A DNA stretch of 64,000 nucleotides from Knoellia koreensis. GTDB lineage: Bacteria; Actinomycetota; Actinomycetes; Actinomycetales; Dermatophilaceae. Shown here piece by piece: positions 9,813 to 18,307 of this stretch (within the stretch, counting starts at the first letter, position 1; each line of letters begins with the position of its first letter). A program made the translations under genes and the position numbers. Location: contig NZ_JABEPQ010000002.1 of the NCBI RefSeq assembly GCF_013041615.1, forward strand, positions 496,001-560,000. Reading direction: 5' to 3'. The notes under the pieces are model-generated. The model made no database searches, was not told where the DNA came from, and saw nothing but the letters and a program-made list of their open reading frames with translations.

Positions 9813-11082
9813 CCAACGGCAGCAGGTCGGGTCGCGAGCCCTCCGGCGCGATCGTCCAGGCGCCGTCGAGCGCCTCCAGCGCGCGCTCGAACCGCTCGGG
9901 GGTGTCGGTGTGCAGGGTGAGGAGCTTCTCGCCGGCGCGCACCGAGGCGCCCGGCTTGGCGTGCATCTCGACGCCCGCACCGGCCTGCACCGGGTCCTCC
10001 TTGCGTGCGCGGCCGGCGCCGAGCCGCCATGCGGCGACACCCACCTTGAGCGCGTCGAGCTGGGTGAGTATGCCGTCCGCCGGGGCGAGGACCTCGTGCG
10101 TCTCCTTCGCGACCGGCAGGTCTGCGTCGGGGTTGCCGCCCTGCGCGCGGATCATCGCCTTCCAGACGTCCATGGCCCGGCCGTCCTTCAACGCGTCAGC
10201 CGGGTCGACGTCGGTGTGACCGGCCGCCGCGAGCATCTCGCGGGCGAGCGCCAGGGTGAGCTCGACGACGTCCTCGGGGCCCCCGCCAGCGAGCACCTCC
10301 ACCGACTCGCGCACCTCGAGGGCGTTGCCCGCGGTGAGGCCGAGTGGCACCTGCATGTTGGTGAGCATCGCGACCGTCTTCACGCCGGCGTCGGTGCCGA
10401 GGTCGACCATCGTGCGGGCCAGCTCGCGGGCGTCGTCGACGTTCTTCATGAAGGCGCCGCTTCCGACCTTGACGTCCAGCACCAGGGCCCCGGTGCCCTC
10501 GGCGATCTTCTTGCTCATGATCGAGGAGGCGATGAGCGGGATCGCCTCGACCGTGCCAGTGACGTCGCGCAGGGCGTAGAGCTTCTTGTCGGCCGGCGCG
10601 AGCCCGTCCCCGGCCGCACAGATCACGGCGCCGACGTCCTCGAGCTGGGCGAGCATCTGCTCGTTGCTCATCGCCGCCTTCCACCCCGGGATCGACTCGA
10701 GCTTGTCGAGCGTGCCGCCGGTGTGGCCGAGGCCGCGGCCCGACAGCTGCGGCACGGCGACACCGCAGGCCGCGACCAGCGGCGCGAGCGGGAGGGTGAT
10801 CTTGTCACCGACACCGCCGGTCGAGTGCTTGTCAGCGGTCGGGCGCGACAGGCTCGAGAAGTCCATCCGCTCGCCCGAGGCAATCATGGCGGCGGTCCAG
10901 CGCGAGATCTCGCGGCGGTTCATCCCGTTGAGCAGGATGGCCATGCCCAGGCTCGACATCTGCTCGTCGGCCACGGCGCCACGGGTGTAGGCGTCGATCA
11001 CCCAGTCGATCTGCTCGTCGGACAGCTCACCCTTGTCGCGCTTGGTGATGATGACGTCGACCGCGTCGAACTTCTCGCTCAT
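9793..11082 (-). CDS. deoA: Thymidine phosphorylase
   Basis: Predicted to cleave thymidine or deoxyuridine with phosphate to the free base and deoxyribose 1-phosphate. The signature SGRGLGHTGGTLDKLES is at residues 114-130 and the phosphate-binding KHSTGGVGDK precedes it at 85-94. The length of 429 residues is normal for the pyrimidine nucleoside phosphorylase family. It follows cdd on the same strand after a 108-bp gap holding two 22-bp direct repeats, so it is probably part of the nucleoside uptake and salvage unit that begins with the BMP lipoprotein. Confidence 0.96.
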   Translation of the reverse strand: MSEKFDAVDVIITKRDKGELSDEQIDWVIDAYTRGAVADEQMSSLGMAILLNGMNRREISRWTAAMIASGERMDFSSLSRPTADKHSTGGVGDKITLPLAPLVAACGVAVPQLSGRGLGHTGGTLDKLESIPGWKAAMSNEQMLAQLEDVGAVICAAGDGLAPADKKLYALRDVTGTVEAIPLIASSIMSKKIAEGTGALVLDVKVGSGAFMKNVDDARELARTMVDLGTDAGVKTVAMLTNMQVPLGLTAGNALEVRESVEVLAGGGPEDVVELTLALAREMLAAAGHTDVDPADALKDGRAMDVWKAMIRAQGGNPDADLPVAKETHEVLAPADGILTQLDALKVGVAAWRLGAGRARKEDPVQAGAGVEMHAKPGASVRAGEKLLTLHTDTPERFERALEALDGAWTIAPEGSRPDLLPLVIEKIS

Positions 11083-11119
11083 GACCGCATCCTGTCAGAC
11101 CCGTGCCCCTGCGTGATTG

Positions 11120-11192
11120 TCGGGCGAGTGGCCGAAAGTTCGGGCGATTCCCGACGCGAAGGGCGCGCTTTCGGGCGAGTGGCCGAAAGTTC
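11120..11192. repeat. Pair of 22-bp direct repeats between deoA and cdd
   Basis: Two identical 22-base copies (11120-11141 and 11171-11192, containing GGCGAGTGGCCGAAAGTT) lie 51 bp apart in the gap between deoA and cdd. The second copy overlaps the first two bases of the complement of the cdd stop codon and is flanked so that CTTTCGG and CCGAAAG can pair, giving a small hairpin. This may be the cdd terminator, a binding site pair or an intergenic repeat element; the sequence alone does not decide. Confidence 0.75.
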
Positions 11193-11682
11193 AGGCGGGG
11201 TGGTCGCGCACCAGGTCGAGGTTGTCCGGACCGAACGCCTGCGGCAGCACCTCGCTCATCGGCAGCACACCCTCGGGCGTCATCAGCAGGCAGCTCGGCC
11301 CGCCGTTCTCCCAGAGCAGCTGACGGCACCGCCCACATGGCATGAGCGGCTGGCCGTCGGCGCCGACGCACGAGACCGCGATGAGCTTGCCGCCGCCGGT
11401 CGCGTGCAGCTCCGACACCATGCCGCACTCTGCGCACAGGCCCACACCGTAGGCCGCGTTCTCGACATTGCAGCCCGCGACGACTCGACCGTCGTCGACG
11501 ATGCCGGCGACGCCGACCGGGAAGTTCGAGTAGGGCGCGTAGGCACGCTCCATCAGCTCGATCGCCTTGGCGCGCAACGCATCCCAGTCGACGTGCTCGG
11601 CGCCGTGCGGACCCTCGGGGCACGGAGCGGGAGTATGCCGCGGAGCCGGCTCCGCGGCATACCCCTCCTGCTCGTCGCTCAC
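11191..11682 (-). CDS. cdd: Cytidine deaminase
   Basis: Predicted to convert cytidine and deoxycytidine to uridine and deoxyuridine. The zinc-site motifs are CAE (Cys83, Glu85) and PCGRC (Cys116, Cys119), with AYAPYSNFPVGVA and GCNVENAAYG upstream, as in the homotetrameric family. The GTG start lies directly after the TAG of the preceding permease gene. About 30 residues precede the conserved VDWDALRAKA start of the domain, longer than usual. Codons 7-17 of this extension lie in a perfect 30-bp palindrome, so the extension may be a late insertion. With deoA downstream it feeds imported nucleosides into salvage. Confidence 0.93.
   Translation of the reverse strand: MSDEQEGYAAEPAPRHTPAPCPEGPHGAEHVDWDALRAKAIELMERAYAPYSNFPVGVAGIVDDGRVVAGCNVENAAYGVGLCAECGMVSELHATGGGKLIAVSCVGADGQPLMPCGRCRQLLWENGGPSCLLMTPEGVLPMSEVLPQAFGPDNLDLVRDHPA
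11633..11662. repeat. Perfect 30-bp palindrome inside the 5' end of cdd
   Basis: Positions 11633-11647 and 11648-11662 are exact reverse complements with no spacer. Each arm begins with the octamer GTATGCCG that recurs throughout the window. In the cdd transcript it lies about 20 bases after the GTG start and would fold into a strong hairpin. It may be an attenuator between the transporter genes and cdd, or an inserted palindromic element translated as part of Cdd. Confidence 0.9.
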
Positions 11683-12951
11683 CTAGTGGCCCTCGCCCTT
11701 GCGGTAGATCTGCCCGTCCGCGGCCGGCATTCGCAGTCGTTGTGATGCGAAGGCGAGCACGAGGAGCGTGGTGACGTAGGGGGTGGTGCCGGTGAGCTCG
11801 GCCGGGACCGCGTCGGTGGCGAAGTACCACCAGGCGACGAGCGCGCCCACGACGAGCGCGAGGATGCCCTGCACCAGCCGGCGGTTGCGCACGATCTGCC
11901 ACACGCCCACCGCCACGAGGATCACGGCGAAGAGCAGCAGGAACGCGTGCACCGTGCCACCGCCGCGCAGCTGGACCGCGTCGGTGTAGCCGAACAGCGC
12001 CGCGCCACCGAGGAGCCCACCGGGGCGCCAGTTGCCGAAGATCATCGCCGCGAGACCGATGTAGCCGCGACCACCGGTCTGGCCGTCGCGGTAGATGTTC
12101 GCGGCCACGAGCGCGAGGAACCCGCCACCGAGCCCGGCGAGGCCACCGGAGACCACCACGGCGAGGAACTTGTAGCGGATCACGTTGACACCCAACGACT
12201 CCGCGGCGACGGGCGACTCACCGCAGGACCGCAGCCGCAGACCGAACGGGGTGCGCCACAGCGCCCACCACGTCCCCGCGAAGAGCAGCAGCGCGATGAT
12301 CGTGAGCACCGACATGTTGGTGCAGACAGCGCGCAGCACCGCGGCCAGGTCACTGACGAAGAACCAGTCCTTCTTCTCGATCGTGCCGAGCCCGGAGGAG
12401 ACACCAGGGATGGTGAAGCTCGGCAGCGGGTCGATCGGCGGCGACTGGGTCGGCCCGCCGCCGGGCAGGCCGGTGAAGAAGCGCGCGGCGAGGTACTTGG
12501 CGACGCCGAGGCCGATGATGTTGAGCGCCACACCCGAAACGATCTGGTCGACGCCGAACGTGACGGTCGCGATGGCGTGGATGAGGCCACCCACCATGCC
12601 CATCACGATGGCGCCGAGGACACCGGCCCACGGCCCGTAGTGGTAGCCGAAGTAGCCCGCGCCCCAGGTGCCGAGGATCATCATGCCCTCGAGGCCGATG
12701 TTGACGACACCGGCGCGTTCGGACCACAGGCCGCCGAGACCGGCGAGGCCGATGGGCACCGCGAGCCCGATGGCGGCGGCAAGGGCGCCGGACGACACGA
12801 TGTCGCCGGCACCGGTGACCACGCGCAGGATCGAGACGACGACAAGGGCGCCGAGGGCGGCGATGGCCCACTCGCGCGCGCCGAACCTGCGGCGCTTGCG
12901 CGGCGCGCCGACCACCGTCTGGGTGCCGACCTCGAGACCGGCGGCGCTCAT
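11683..12951 (-). CDS. Nucleoside ABC transporter permease (BMP type, second permease)
   Basis: This 422-residue permease belongs to the BPD_transp_2 group, with about ten hydrophobic segments. The family stretches LSERAGVVNIGLEGMM-like (here LWSERAGVVNIGLEGMMILG), TVTFGVDQIVSGVALNIIGLG and FGLRLRSCGESPVAAESLGVNV are all visible; the last resembles the cytoplasmic EAA-like coupling loop. I start at the ATG overlapping the stop of the first permease (ATGA); a longer frame would only add shadow sequence. It forms the membrane channel with the 12948-14066 product. Guanosine/uridine-type nucleosides are the likely cargo by analogy with PnrA/NupN transporters. Confidence 0.9.
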   Translation of the reverse strand: MSAAGLEVGTQTVVGAPRKRRRFGAREWAIAALGALVVVSILRVVTGAGDIVSSGALAAAIGLAVPIGLAGLGGLWSERAGVVNIGLEGMMILGTWGAGYFGYHYGPWAGVLGAIVMGMVGGLIHAIATVTFGVDQIVSGVALNIIGLGVAKYLAARFFTGLPGGGPTQSPPIDPLPSFTIPGVSSGLGTIEKKDWFFVSDLAAVLRAVCTNMSVLTIIALLLFAGTWWALWRTPFGLRLRSCGESPVAAESLGVNVIRYKFLAVVVSGGLAGLGGGFLALVAANIYRDGQTGGRGYIGLAAMIFGNWRPGGLLGGAALFGYTDAVQLRGGGTVHAFLLLFAVILVAVGVWQIVRNRRLVQGILALVVGALVAWWYFATDAVPAELTGTTPYVTTLLVLAFASQRLRMPAADGQIYRKGEGH

Positions 12952-14066
12952 GCCGGGGCTCCTTCCGTGGCGGGCTGGGCCTTTCGCTGGGCGGCCAGCT
13001 CCCGGGCGACCCGCTGCTGCTCGAGCCGCTTGTCGGTGCGGCGGATCAGCTCGTAGGCGATGACGACGGCGAACAGGATGACGCCCTGGATGATGAAGAC
13101 GATCTCCTGGGCGACACCGGCCGTGATCTGCAGCGCGTTGGACTGGATGTCGAGGAACGCCCACAGCAGTGACGCGAACGCGATGCCGATGGCGTTGTTG
13201 CGCCCGAGCAGGGCGATGGCGATGCCGGCGAACCCGAGCCCCGACTGGAAGGTCGTGCCGTAGTTGTGGTCCTGGCCGAACAGCAGCGGCATGCCGATCA
13301 GGCCGGCGAGCGCCCCGGAGGCGATCATCGCGGTCATGACCATCCGCGGCACGTTGACGCCGCTGGCCACCGCGGCCGACTCCGAGCGGCCGGTGGCCCG
13401 CAGGTCGAACCCGAACCGCGTCCTGCCGAGCACGAACCAGTAGAGGAAGCCGACGACGACGGCCAGCACGATCAGCGTGTAGACCCGGTTGGTCGCGCCG
13501 GGGATCAGCTTGAGCCCCTCCAGCTGGGAGGACTCGGGGATCGTCTTGGTGGCGATCGCGTTGCTGCCCTCCTTGCGGTCGGCGACCTTGAGCAGCAGCC
13601 AGCTGACGACGCCGGTGGCGATGGCGTTGAGCATGATCGTCGAGATCACCTCGGAGACACCGCGTTTCACCTTGAGGTAGGCCGCGATGCTGGCCCAGAA
13701 GCCACCCGCCACCATCGCGACGATGATCGCCACGATGATGTTGAGGAAGCCGGGCAGCCAGGCCTGGCCCGCGAAGACGGCGGCGGCGAACACGGCGACG
13801 CGGTACTGCCCGTCGACACCGATGTTGAACAGGTTCATCCGGAACCCGACCGCCACGGCGATGGCCGACAGGTAGTAGACGGTGGCGGCGTTGATGATCT
13901 GCACGGTCTGGCGCGGCTTGGGCGCCTTGAGGATCGTCGACCACACCTCGCGGACCGGGTCGCCGAACAGCACCAGGATGATCGAGGTGATGACGAACGC
14001 CACGATGAGCGCGAGCACCGGGGCCGAGAGCCCGAGGAGGATGCGGCGCGGGTTCAGCCGGTTCAT
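12948..14066 (-). CDS. Nucleoside ABC transporter permease (BMP type, first permease)
   Basis: This 372-residue protein has a short basic N-terminus (MNRLNPRRILLG) and roughly nine transmembrane segments. AVAVGFRMNLFNIGVDGQYRVAVF is the counterpart of the 'fNIGveGQ' motif of BMP-system permeases, and FGFDLRATGRSESAAVASGVNV forms the coupling loop. A basic Gln/Arg-rich tail follows the last helix. It overlaps the ATPase gene upstream and the second permease downstream by ATGA, so the three are expressed as a block. Confidence 0.9.
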   Translation of the reverse strand: MNRLNPRRILLGLSAPVLALIVAFVITSIILVLFGDPVREVWSTILKAPKPRQTVQIINAATVYYLSAIAVAVGFRMNLFNIGVDGQYRVAVFAAAVFAGQAWLPGFLNIIVAIIVAMVAGGFWASIAAYLKVKRGVSEVISTIMLNAIATGVVSWLLLKVADRKEGSNAIATKTIPESSQLEGLKLIPGATNRVYTLIVLAVVVGFLYWFVLGRTRFGFDLRATGRSESAAVASGVNVPRMVMTAMIASGALAGLIGMPLLFGQDHNYGTTFQSGLGFAGIAIALLGRNNAIGIAFASLLWAFLDIQSNALQITAGVAQEIVFIIQGVILFAVVIAYELIRRTDKRLEQQRVARELAAQRKAQPATEGAPA

Positions 14067-15718
14067 GCCTGGTCCTCCTTGTCGTGGGCGTCGGTCCTGT
14101 CGTGGGTGTGGGTGTCGGTATGCCGCGTGGTCGCCTCACCGTCCCCGTCACCAGTGCGCGGGGCGTCATCGGCGCCGTTCTTGTGGCCGGCACCCGTCAT
14201 GGCGGCACCGAGGTCCTCGGCCGTGACGGTGTCGGGGTCGAACTCGCCGGTGAGCCGGCCGCGCAGGATGACCTGGATGGTGTCGGACAGCCCGATCAGC
14301 TCCTCGAGGTCGGCGGAGATGAGCAGCACCGCCAGGCCTTCGCGCCGCGCGGCCCGGATGTGGTCCCAGATGCTCGACTGGGCACCGACGTCGACTCCAC
14401 GGGTCGGGTGGGCGGCGATGAGCACCTTGGGGTGGTGGCTCATCTCGCGGCCGATGATGAGCTTCTGCTGGTTGCCGCCAGAGAGCGAGCCGGCGGTGAC
14501 GAAGATCGACGGCGTGCGGACGTCGTACTCCTTGACGATCCGCTCGGTGTCGGCCTTGGCGTCCTTGGCGTCGATGAGGAAGCCGCCCGCCTCGATGTTC
14601 GGCTCCTCGGTCTGGTGGCCGAGGATGCGGTTCTCCCACAGCGGCGCCTCGAGCAGGAGCCCGTGACGGTGCCGGTCCTCGGGGATGTACCCGACGCCCG
14701 CCTCACGGATCTCGCGCACGTGCCAGTCGGAGATGTCCTGGTCGCCGAGGAATACCTTGCCGGACGTGGGCTCGCGCATGCCCATGATGACCTCGACGAT
14801 CTCGGCCTGCCCGTTGCCCTCGACGCCAGCGATGCCGAGCACCTCACCGGCGTGGATGGTGAACGAGATGCCATCCAGCACCGGTCGTCCGGTGCCGCCG
14901 CCGAGCACGAGGTGGTCGACCCGCAGCAGCACCCGGTCGGTGACCGTCGACTCCTCGGTCGTGGGCGACGGCAGCTCGGAGCCGACCATGAGCTCGGCGA
15001 GCTGCCGCGCGTTGACGGACTTCGGGTCGACCGTGTCGATGGTCGTCCCGCGCCGGATGACCGTGATCGAGTCGGCGACCTTGAGCACCTCGTCGAGCTT
15101 GTGGCTGATGAACAGGACCGTGAGGCCCTCGTCCTTGAGCTCGGCCAGCTGGTCGAACAGCTCGTCGACCTCCTGCGGCACGAGCACCGCGGTCGGCTCG
15201 TCGAGGATGAGGATCTTGGCGCCGCGGTAGAGGACCTTGAGGATCTCGATGCGCTGGCGCGCGCCGACACCGAGGTCGGCGACGAGGGCGTCGGGGTCGA
15301 CGCCGAGCTTGTAGGAGTCGGAGATCTTGACGATCTCCTGCCGGGCCGCGTCGCCGATCCCGTGCAGCTTCTCCGCACCGAGCACGACGTTCTCGAGGAC
15401 GGTGAGGTTGTCGGCGAGCATGAAGTGCTGGAACACCATGCCGATGCCCGCGTTGATCGCGTCCGACGGCGAGTGCAGCTCGACGACCTGCCCGTTGATC
15501 TTGATCGTGCCCTCGTCGGGGCGCTGCACGCCGTAGAGGATCTTCATCAGCGTCGACTTGCCGGCGCCGTTCTCCCCCACGATCGCGTGGACCGTGCCGC
15601 GCCGCACCGTGAAGGCGATGTCCTTGTTGGCGACGACGCCGGGGAACCGCTTGGTGATGCCCTCGAGCTCGACGGCCGGGGCGGCACCGGTCGGCTGCTG
15701 CGCCGCGGGCTGCGTCAC
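14063..15718 (-). CDS. Nucleoside ABC transporter ATP-binding protein (double ABC)
   Basis: This 551-residue protein carries two ABC domains, as in BMP and ribose-type importers. In the first, Walker A is GENGAGKST (residues 48-56) and Walker B is ILILDEPTAVL. In the second, the Walker A region is degenerate (GVEGNGQAE) while the signature LSGGNQQKLIIGREM is intact, the usual asymmetry of this class. The C-terminal tail is very rich in His, Asp and Thr (TRHTDTHTHDRTDAHDKED); it is odd for the family and could bind metal or simply be disordered. The gene is separated from the upstream lipoprotein gene by a strong hairpin. Confidence 0.93.
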   Translation of the reverse strand: MTQPAAQQPTGAAPAVELEGITKRFPGVVANKDIAFTVRRGTVHAIVGENGAGKSTLMKILYGVQRPDEGTIKINGQVVELHSPSDAINAGIGMVFQHFMLADNLTVLENVVLGAEKLHGIGDAARQEIVKISDSYKLGVDPDALVADLGVGARQRIEILKVLYRGAKILILDEPTAVLVPQEVDELFDQLAELKDEGLTVLFISHKLDEVLKVADSITVIRRGTTIDTVDPKSVNARQLAELMVGSELPSPTTEESTVTDRVLLRVDHLVLGGGTGRPVLDGISFTIHAGEVLGIAGVEGNGQAEIVEVIMGMREPTSGKVFLGDQDISDWHVREIREAGVGYIPEDRHRHGLLLEAPLWENRILGHQTEEPNIEAGGFLIDAKDAKADTERIVKEYDVRTPSIFVTAGSLSGGNQQKLIIGREMSHHPKVLIAAHPTRGVDVGAQSSIWDHIRAARREGLAVLLISADLEELIGLSDTIQVILRGRLTGEFDPDTVTAEDLGAAMTGAGHKNGADDAPRTGDGDGEATTRHTDTHTHDRTDAHDKEDQA

Positions 15719-15804
15719 TGGTGGTGAGGCGGTGATGGCTCCACACTCCTGGGTCTCGGCCCGCGGCTCTGCGGGGGTTCTTCACGCACGTGCTGGGGCA
15801 AGCA

Positions 15805-15844
15805 CACGGCCCGGGTCAGACGCTACCGCGCCGCCCGGGCCGTG
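15805..15844 (-). terminator. Hairpin between BMP lipoprotein and ATPase genes
   Basis: Perfect 11-bp arms (15805-15815 and 15834-15844, CACGGCCCGGG and its complement) flank an 18-base loop, 13 bases downstream of the lipoprotein stop codon. There is no T-run. It probably acts as a partial terminator or a 3' stability element that keeps the binding-protein message in excess over the transporter messages. Confidence 0.7.
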
Positions 15845-15857
15845 CCCATCAGCTCTG

Positions 15858-16922
15858 TCAGGGAGTGGTGGGAACAGTGATCTTCTTGTCGATGATCTGC
15901 TGCTTGTAGTCGTCCAGCTTGGAGGCGATGTCGTCGATGTGGCCACCGGTCTTGGAGTAGTCCACACCGCCCTTGGCGAGGTTGTACTCGTTCGGGCCGG
16001 TCAGCTCCTTGCCGTCGGCGGCCGACTTGATGAAGTCGTAGACCGCCACGTCGACCTTCTTGACCATCGATGTCAGGATCTTGTCGCGGACGTCGGCCGG
16101 CGCGGTCAGCGCCTGGTCGGAGTCGACACCGATGGCCCACTTGCCGTCGCCGGCAGCCTTGGCCGCGGTGAACACGCCACCCCCGGAGCCACCAGCGGCG
16201 TGGTACACGATGTCCGCGCCCTTCTGGTACATGCCCTCGGCAGCGGTCTTGCCCTTGGCCGGGTCACCGAAGCCGCTGAAGTCCGGCGGCTGGGTGAGGT
16301 ACTGGGAGTCGATCTTGATGTTCGGGTTGACGGCCTTCGCACCCGCGATGTAACCGGCCTCGAACTTCTTGATGAGCGGCACGTTGACGCCACCGACGAA
16401 GCCGATGTGGCCCGCCTTGGACTTCAGCGCAGCCGCCGCACCGACGAGGAACGAGCCCTCGTTCTCGGCGAAGGTGATCTGGTCGACGTTGGCGCCCTTG
16501 GAGTCGTCCGACGCGTCGTCGACGATCGCGAAGTTGACGTCCGGGTTGTCCTTGGCCGCCTTGCCGACGGACGCGGCATACGCGAAGCCGACGGCGACGA
16601 TGTGGGTGTAGCCCGCGTCCACGAGCTGCTGGAGACGCTCCTCGCGAGCGGCCTCGTTCTCGCCGTTGACCGCGGCGGCTTCCTTGGTCTCGACCCCCAG
16701 CTCCTTCTTGGCCTTGTCGAGGCCGGCAGCGGCGGCGTCGTTGAACGACTGGTCACCGCGACCACCCACGTCGTAGGCCATGCCGACCTTGAGGTCGCTC
16801 TTCTTGCCCGAGTCCGAGCTACCGCTTCCGCTGGGGCTCGAGTCGTTGCCCGAGTCACCACACGCGGCCAGCGTCAGTGCTGCCACCGACATGACCGCTG
16901 CAACCTTCATCGCGTGACGCAA
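15858..16922 (-). CDS. BMP family nucleoside-binding lipoprotein
   Basis: This 354-residue extracellular binding protein starts at TTG; AGGAG lies 7 bases upstream, while the in-frame ATG at 16910 is too distant. The signal peptide ends in the lipobox LAAC (Cys21), followed by a Ser/Gly/Asp linker. The mature domain begins DLKVGMAYDVGGRGDQSFNDAA, the characteristic opening of the BMP/PnrA family, and ends with ITVPTTP. PnrA-type proteins bind purine nucleosides with broad specificity. Directly upstream of the ATPase and permeases, it is the capture component of the importer that leads to cdd and deoA. Confidence 0.93.
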   Translation of the reverse strand: MRHAMKVAAVMSVAALTLAACGDSGNDSSPSGSGSSDSGKKSDLKVGMAYDVGGRGDQSFNDAAAAGLDKAKKELGVETKEAAAVNGENEAAREERLQQLVDAGYTHIVAVGFAYAASVGKAAKDNPDVNFAIVDDASDDSKGANVDQITFAENEGSFLVGAAAALKSKAGHIGFVGGVNVPLIKKFEAGYIAGAKAVNPNIKIDSQYLTQPPDFSGFGDPAKGKTAAEGMYQKGADIVYHAAGGSGGGVFTAAKAAGDGKWAIGVDSDQALTAPADVRDKILTSMVKKVDVAVYDFIKSAADGKELTGPNEYNLAKGGVDYSKTGGHIDDIASKLDDYKQQIIDKKITVPTTP

Positions 16923-17006
16923 GGCTGTCTCCTGTTCATTGTCTGTACGAGGCGCACCGATGCGCCGCTAGCCGGTGAGGATAACCCCAGACCAGACGCG
17001 ACTCGC

Positions 17007-17018
17007 GCACGATCGTGC
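17007..17018. promoter_or_regulatory. 12-bp palindrome upstream of the nucleoside transporter
   Basis: GCACGATCGTGC is a perfect palindrome 85 bp upstream of the BMP lipoprotein start. A possible -10 element TATCCT (complement of 16978-16983) lies closer to the gene, so the palindrome would sit just upstream of the -35 region. Its first ten bases equal those of the TetR operator-like site at 8827-8836, which raises the possibility of shared control; this is only an inference. Confidence 0.35.
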
Positions 17019-17058
17019 AGGACGGTGGGAAACCGTTACCTATCCGCGACGGGATGGC

Positions 17059-18264
17059 TCAGGCTCGTGGCCCGTCGCCCTTGACAACACCGGCCACGGC
17101 TGCTGCGGCCAGCAGCCGCGCCCCCTGCACGACGGAGCCGGGGTCGACCACGAGGTCACCCTGGTGCAGGTCGTAGCTGCGACCGCCCGGTGAGCGGGTC
17201 CCGAGTCGCGCCATGGCACCCGGCACGTGCCGCAGGTACCACGCGAAGTCCTCCCCACCGAGCGACTGGAGCGTGCCGAGGGCACTCATGCCGGCCCCGT
17301 CTGCTGCCTGGCGCAGCACCTCGATGGCGTCGGGGTCGTTGACGACCGGGGGCACCCCCTGGACGTGCTCGAGGACTGCCGTCACGGCATACGGGGCGAC
17401 GATGTGCTCGAGCGCCTCGGCGAGCAGCGGGCCGATCGTGGTCCATGCAGTCGCGTCGAGCATGCGCAGGGTGCCGGCGGCGGTGCCGCTCGAGGGGATG
17501 ACGTTGGCGGCCTGGCCGGCGTGCACCTCGCCCCACACGAGCGCGAACGCCGTGCGCGGGTCGAGACGGCGGGAGAGCACGGCGGGCAGCTCGGTGACGA
17601 CCTTGGCGAGCGCGAAGGTGAGGTCCTCGGTGAGGTGGGGACGGCTGGTGTGGCCGCCGCGACCGCTGAGGTGCACGGTGACGCGGTCGGCAGCCGCGGT
17701 GATCGCGCCCTCGCGCAGACCGACCGTGCCGACGTCGATGCTGGGGTCGCAGTGCACCGCGAAGACGGCGTCGACACCGTCGAGCGCGTCGGCCGCGATG
17801 AGGTCGATGGCGCCGCCGGGGATGACCTCCTCGGCGGGCTGGAAGAGCAGGCGCACGGCGATCCCGCGCTCGCGCAGCCCGTCCTCGTGCGCCTTGAGCG
17901 CGAGCCCGGCGCCGAGGACCGCGGCGACGTGGACGTCGTGGCCGCAGGCGTGGGCGATGCCCTCGGTGGTCGAGCTCCACTCCAGACCCGTGCGCTCACC
18001 GACGGGGAGGGCGTCGAGGTCCGCGCGGAGGGCGAGTCGGTATGCCGGCTGCTCGGCTCCGAGGTCGGCGACCAGACCCGTGACCGGCAGGGGCCGCACG
18101 GCGATGCCGGCCTCCTCGAGCCGCTCGCGGACCGTCGCGGTGGTGCGGAACTCGCTGCGGGAGAGCTCGGGGTGGGCGTGCAGGTCGCGCTGGACCTCGA
18201 GCAGGGTGGGCGCGAGCTGGTCGACGCTGGCGCACACCTGGTCCAGCAGCGGGTTCGTGGTCAT
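17059..18264 (-). CDS. M20 family amidohydrolase (metallopeptidase)
   Basis: This 401-residue M20D-type amidohydrolase starts at the ATG of MTTNPLLDQV; the longer open frame would run into the upstream hairpin. Metal-site motifs are HPELS near the N-terminus, HACGHDVHVA, and PAEEVIPGG with the adjacent acidic pair. The dimerisation domain begins near AHLSGRGGHTSRPH-like sequence (here VHLSGRGGHTSRPH). Relatives remove acyl or amino-acid groups from N-acyl amino acids, indole-acetyl amino acids or hippurate; the substrate here is unknown. It lies downstream of the acyl-CoA mutase gene but is separated by a strong hairpin. Confidence 0.9.
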   Translation of the reverse strand: MTTNPLLDQVCASVDQLAPTLLEVQRDLHAHPELSRSEFRTTATVRERLEEAGIAVRPLPVTGLVADLGAEQPAYRLALRADLDALPVGERTGLEWSSTTEGIAHACGHDVHVAAVLGAGLALKAHEDGLRERGIAVRLLFQPAEEVIPGGAIDLIAADALDGVDAVFAVHCDPSIDVGTVGLREGAITAAADRVTVHLSGRGGHTSRPHLTEDLTFALAKVVTELPAVLSRRLDPRTAFALVWGEVHAGQAANVIPSSGTAAGTLRMLDATAWTTIGPLLAEALEHIVAPYAVTAVLEHVQGVPPVVNDPDAIEVLRQAADGAGMSALGTLQSLGGEDFAWYLRHVPGAMARLGTRSPGGRSYDLHQGDLVVDPGSVVQGARLLAAAAVAGVVKGDGPRA

Positions 18265-18307
18265 CAGGGTGGAACTGTACCCGCGCCGTCCTCGCCCCCG
18301 ACCGCGT

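Noticed and set aside
14084-15727. Long plus-strand open frame (over 500 codons) opposite the transporter ATPase
   Set aside because: It is antisense to a well-conserved double ABC protein and reads as Asp/Leu/Val/Arg-rich low-complexity sequence, the usual mirror frame of high-G+C coding DNA.
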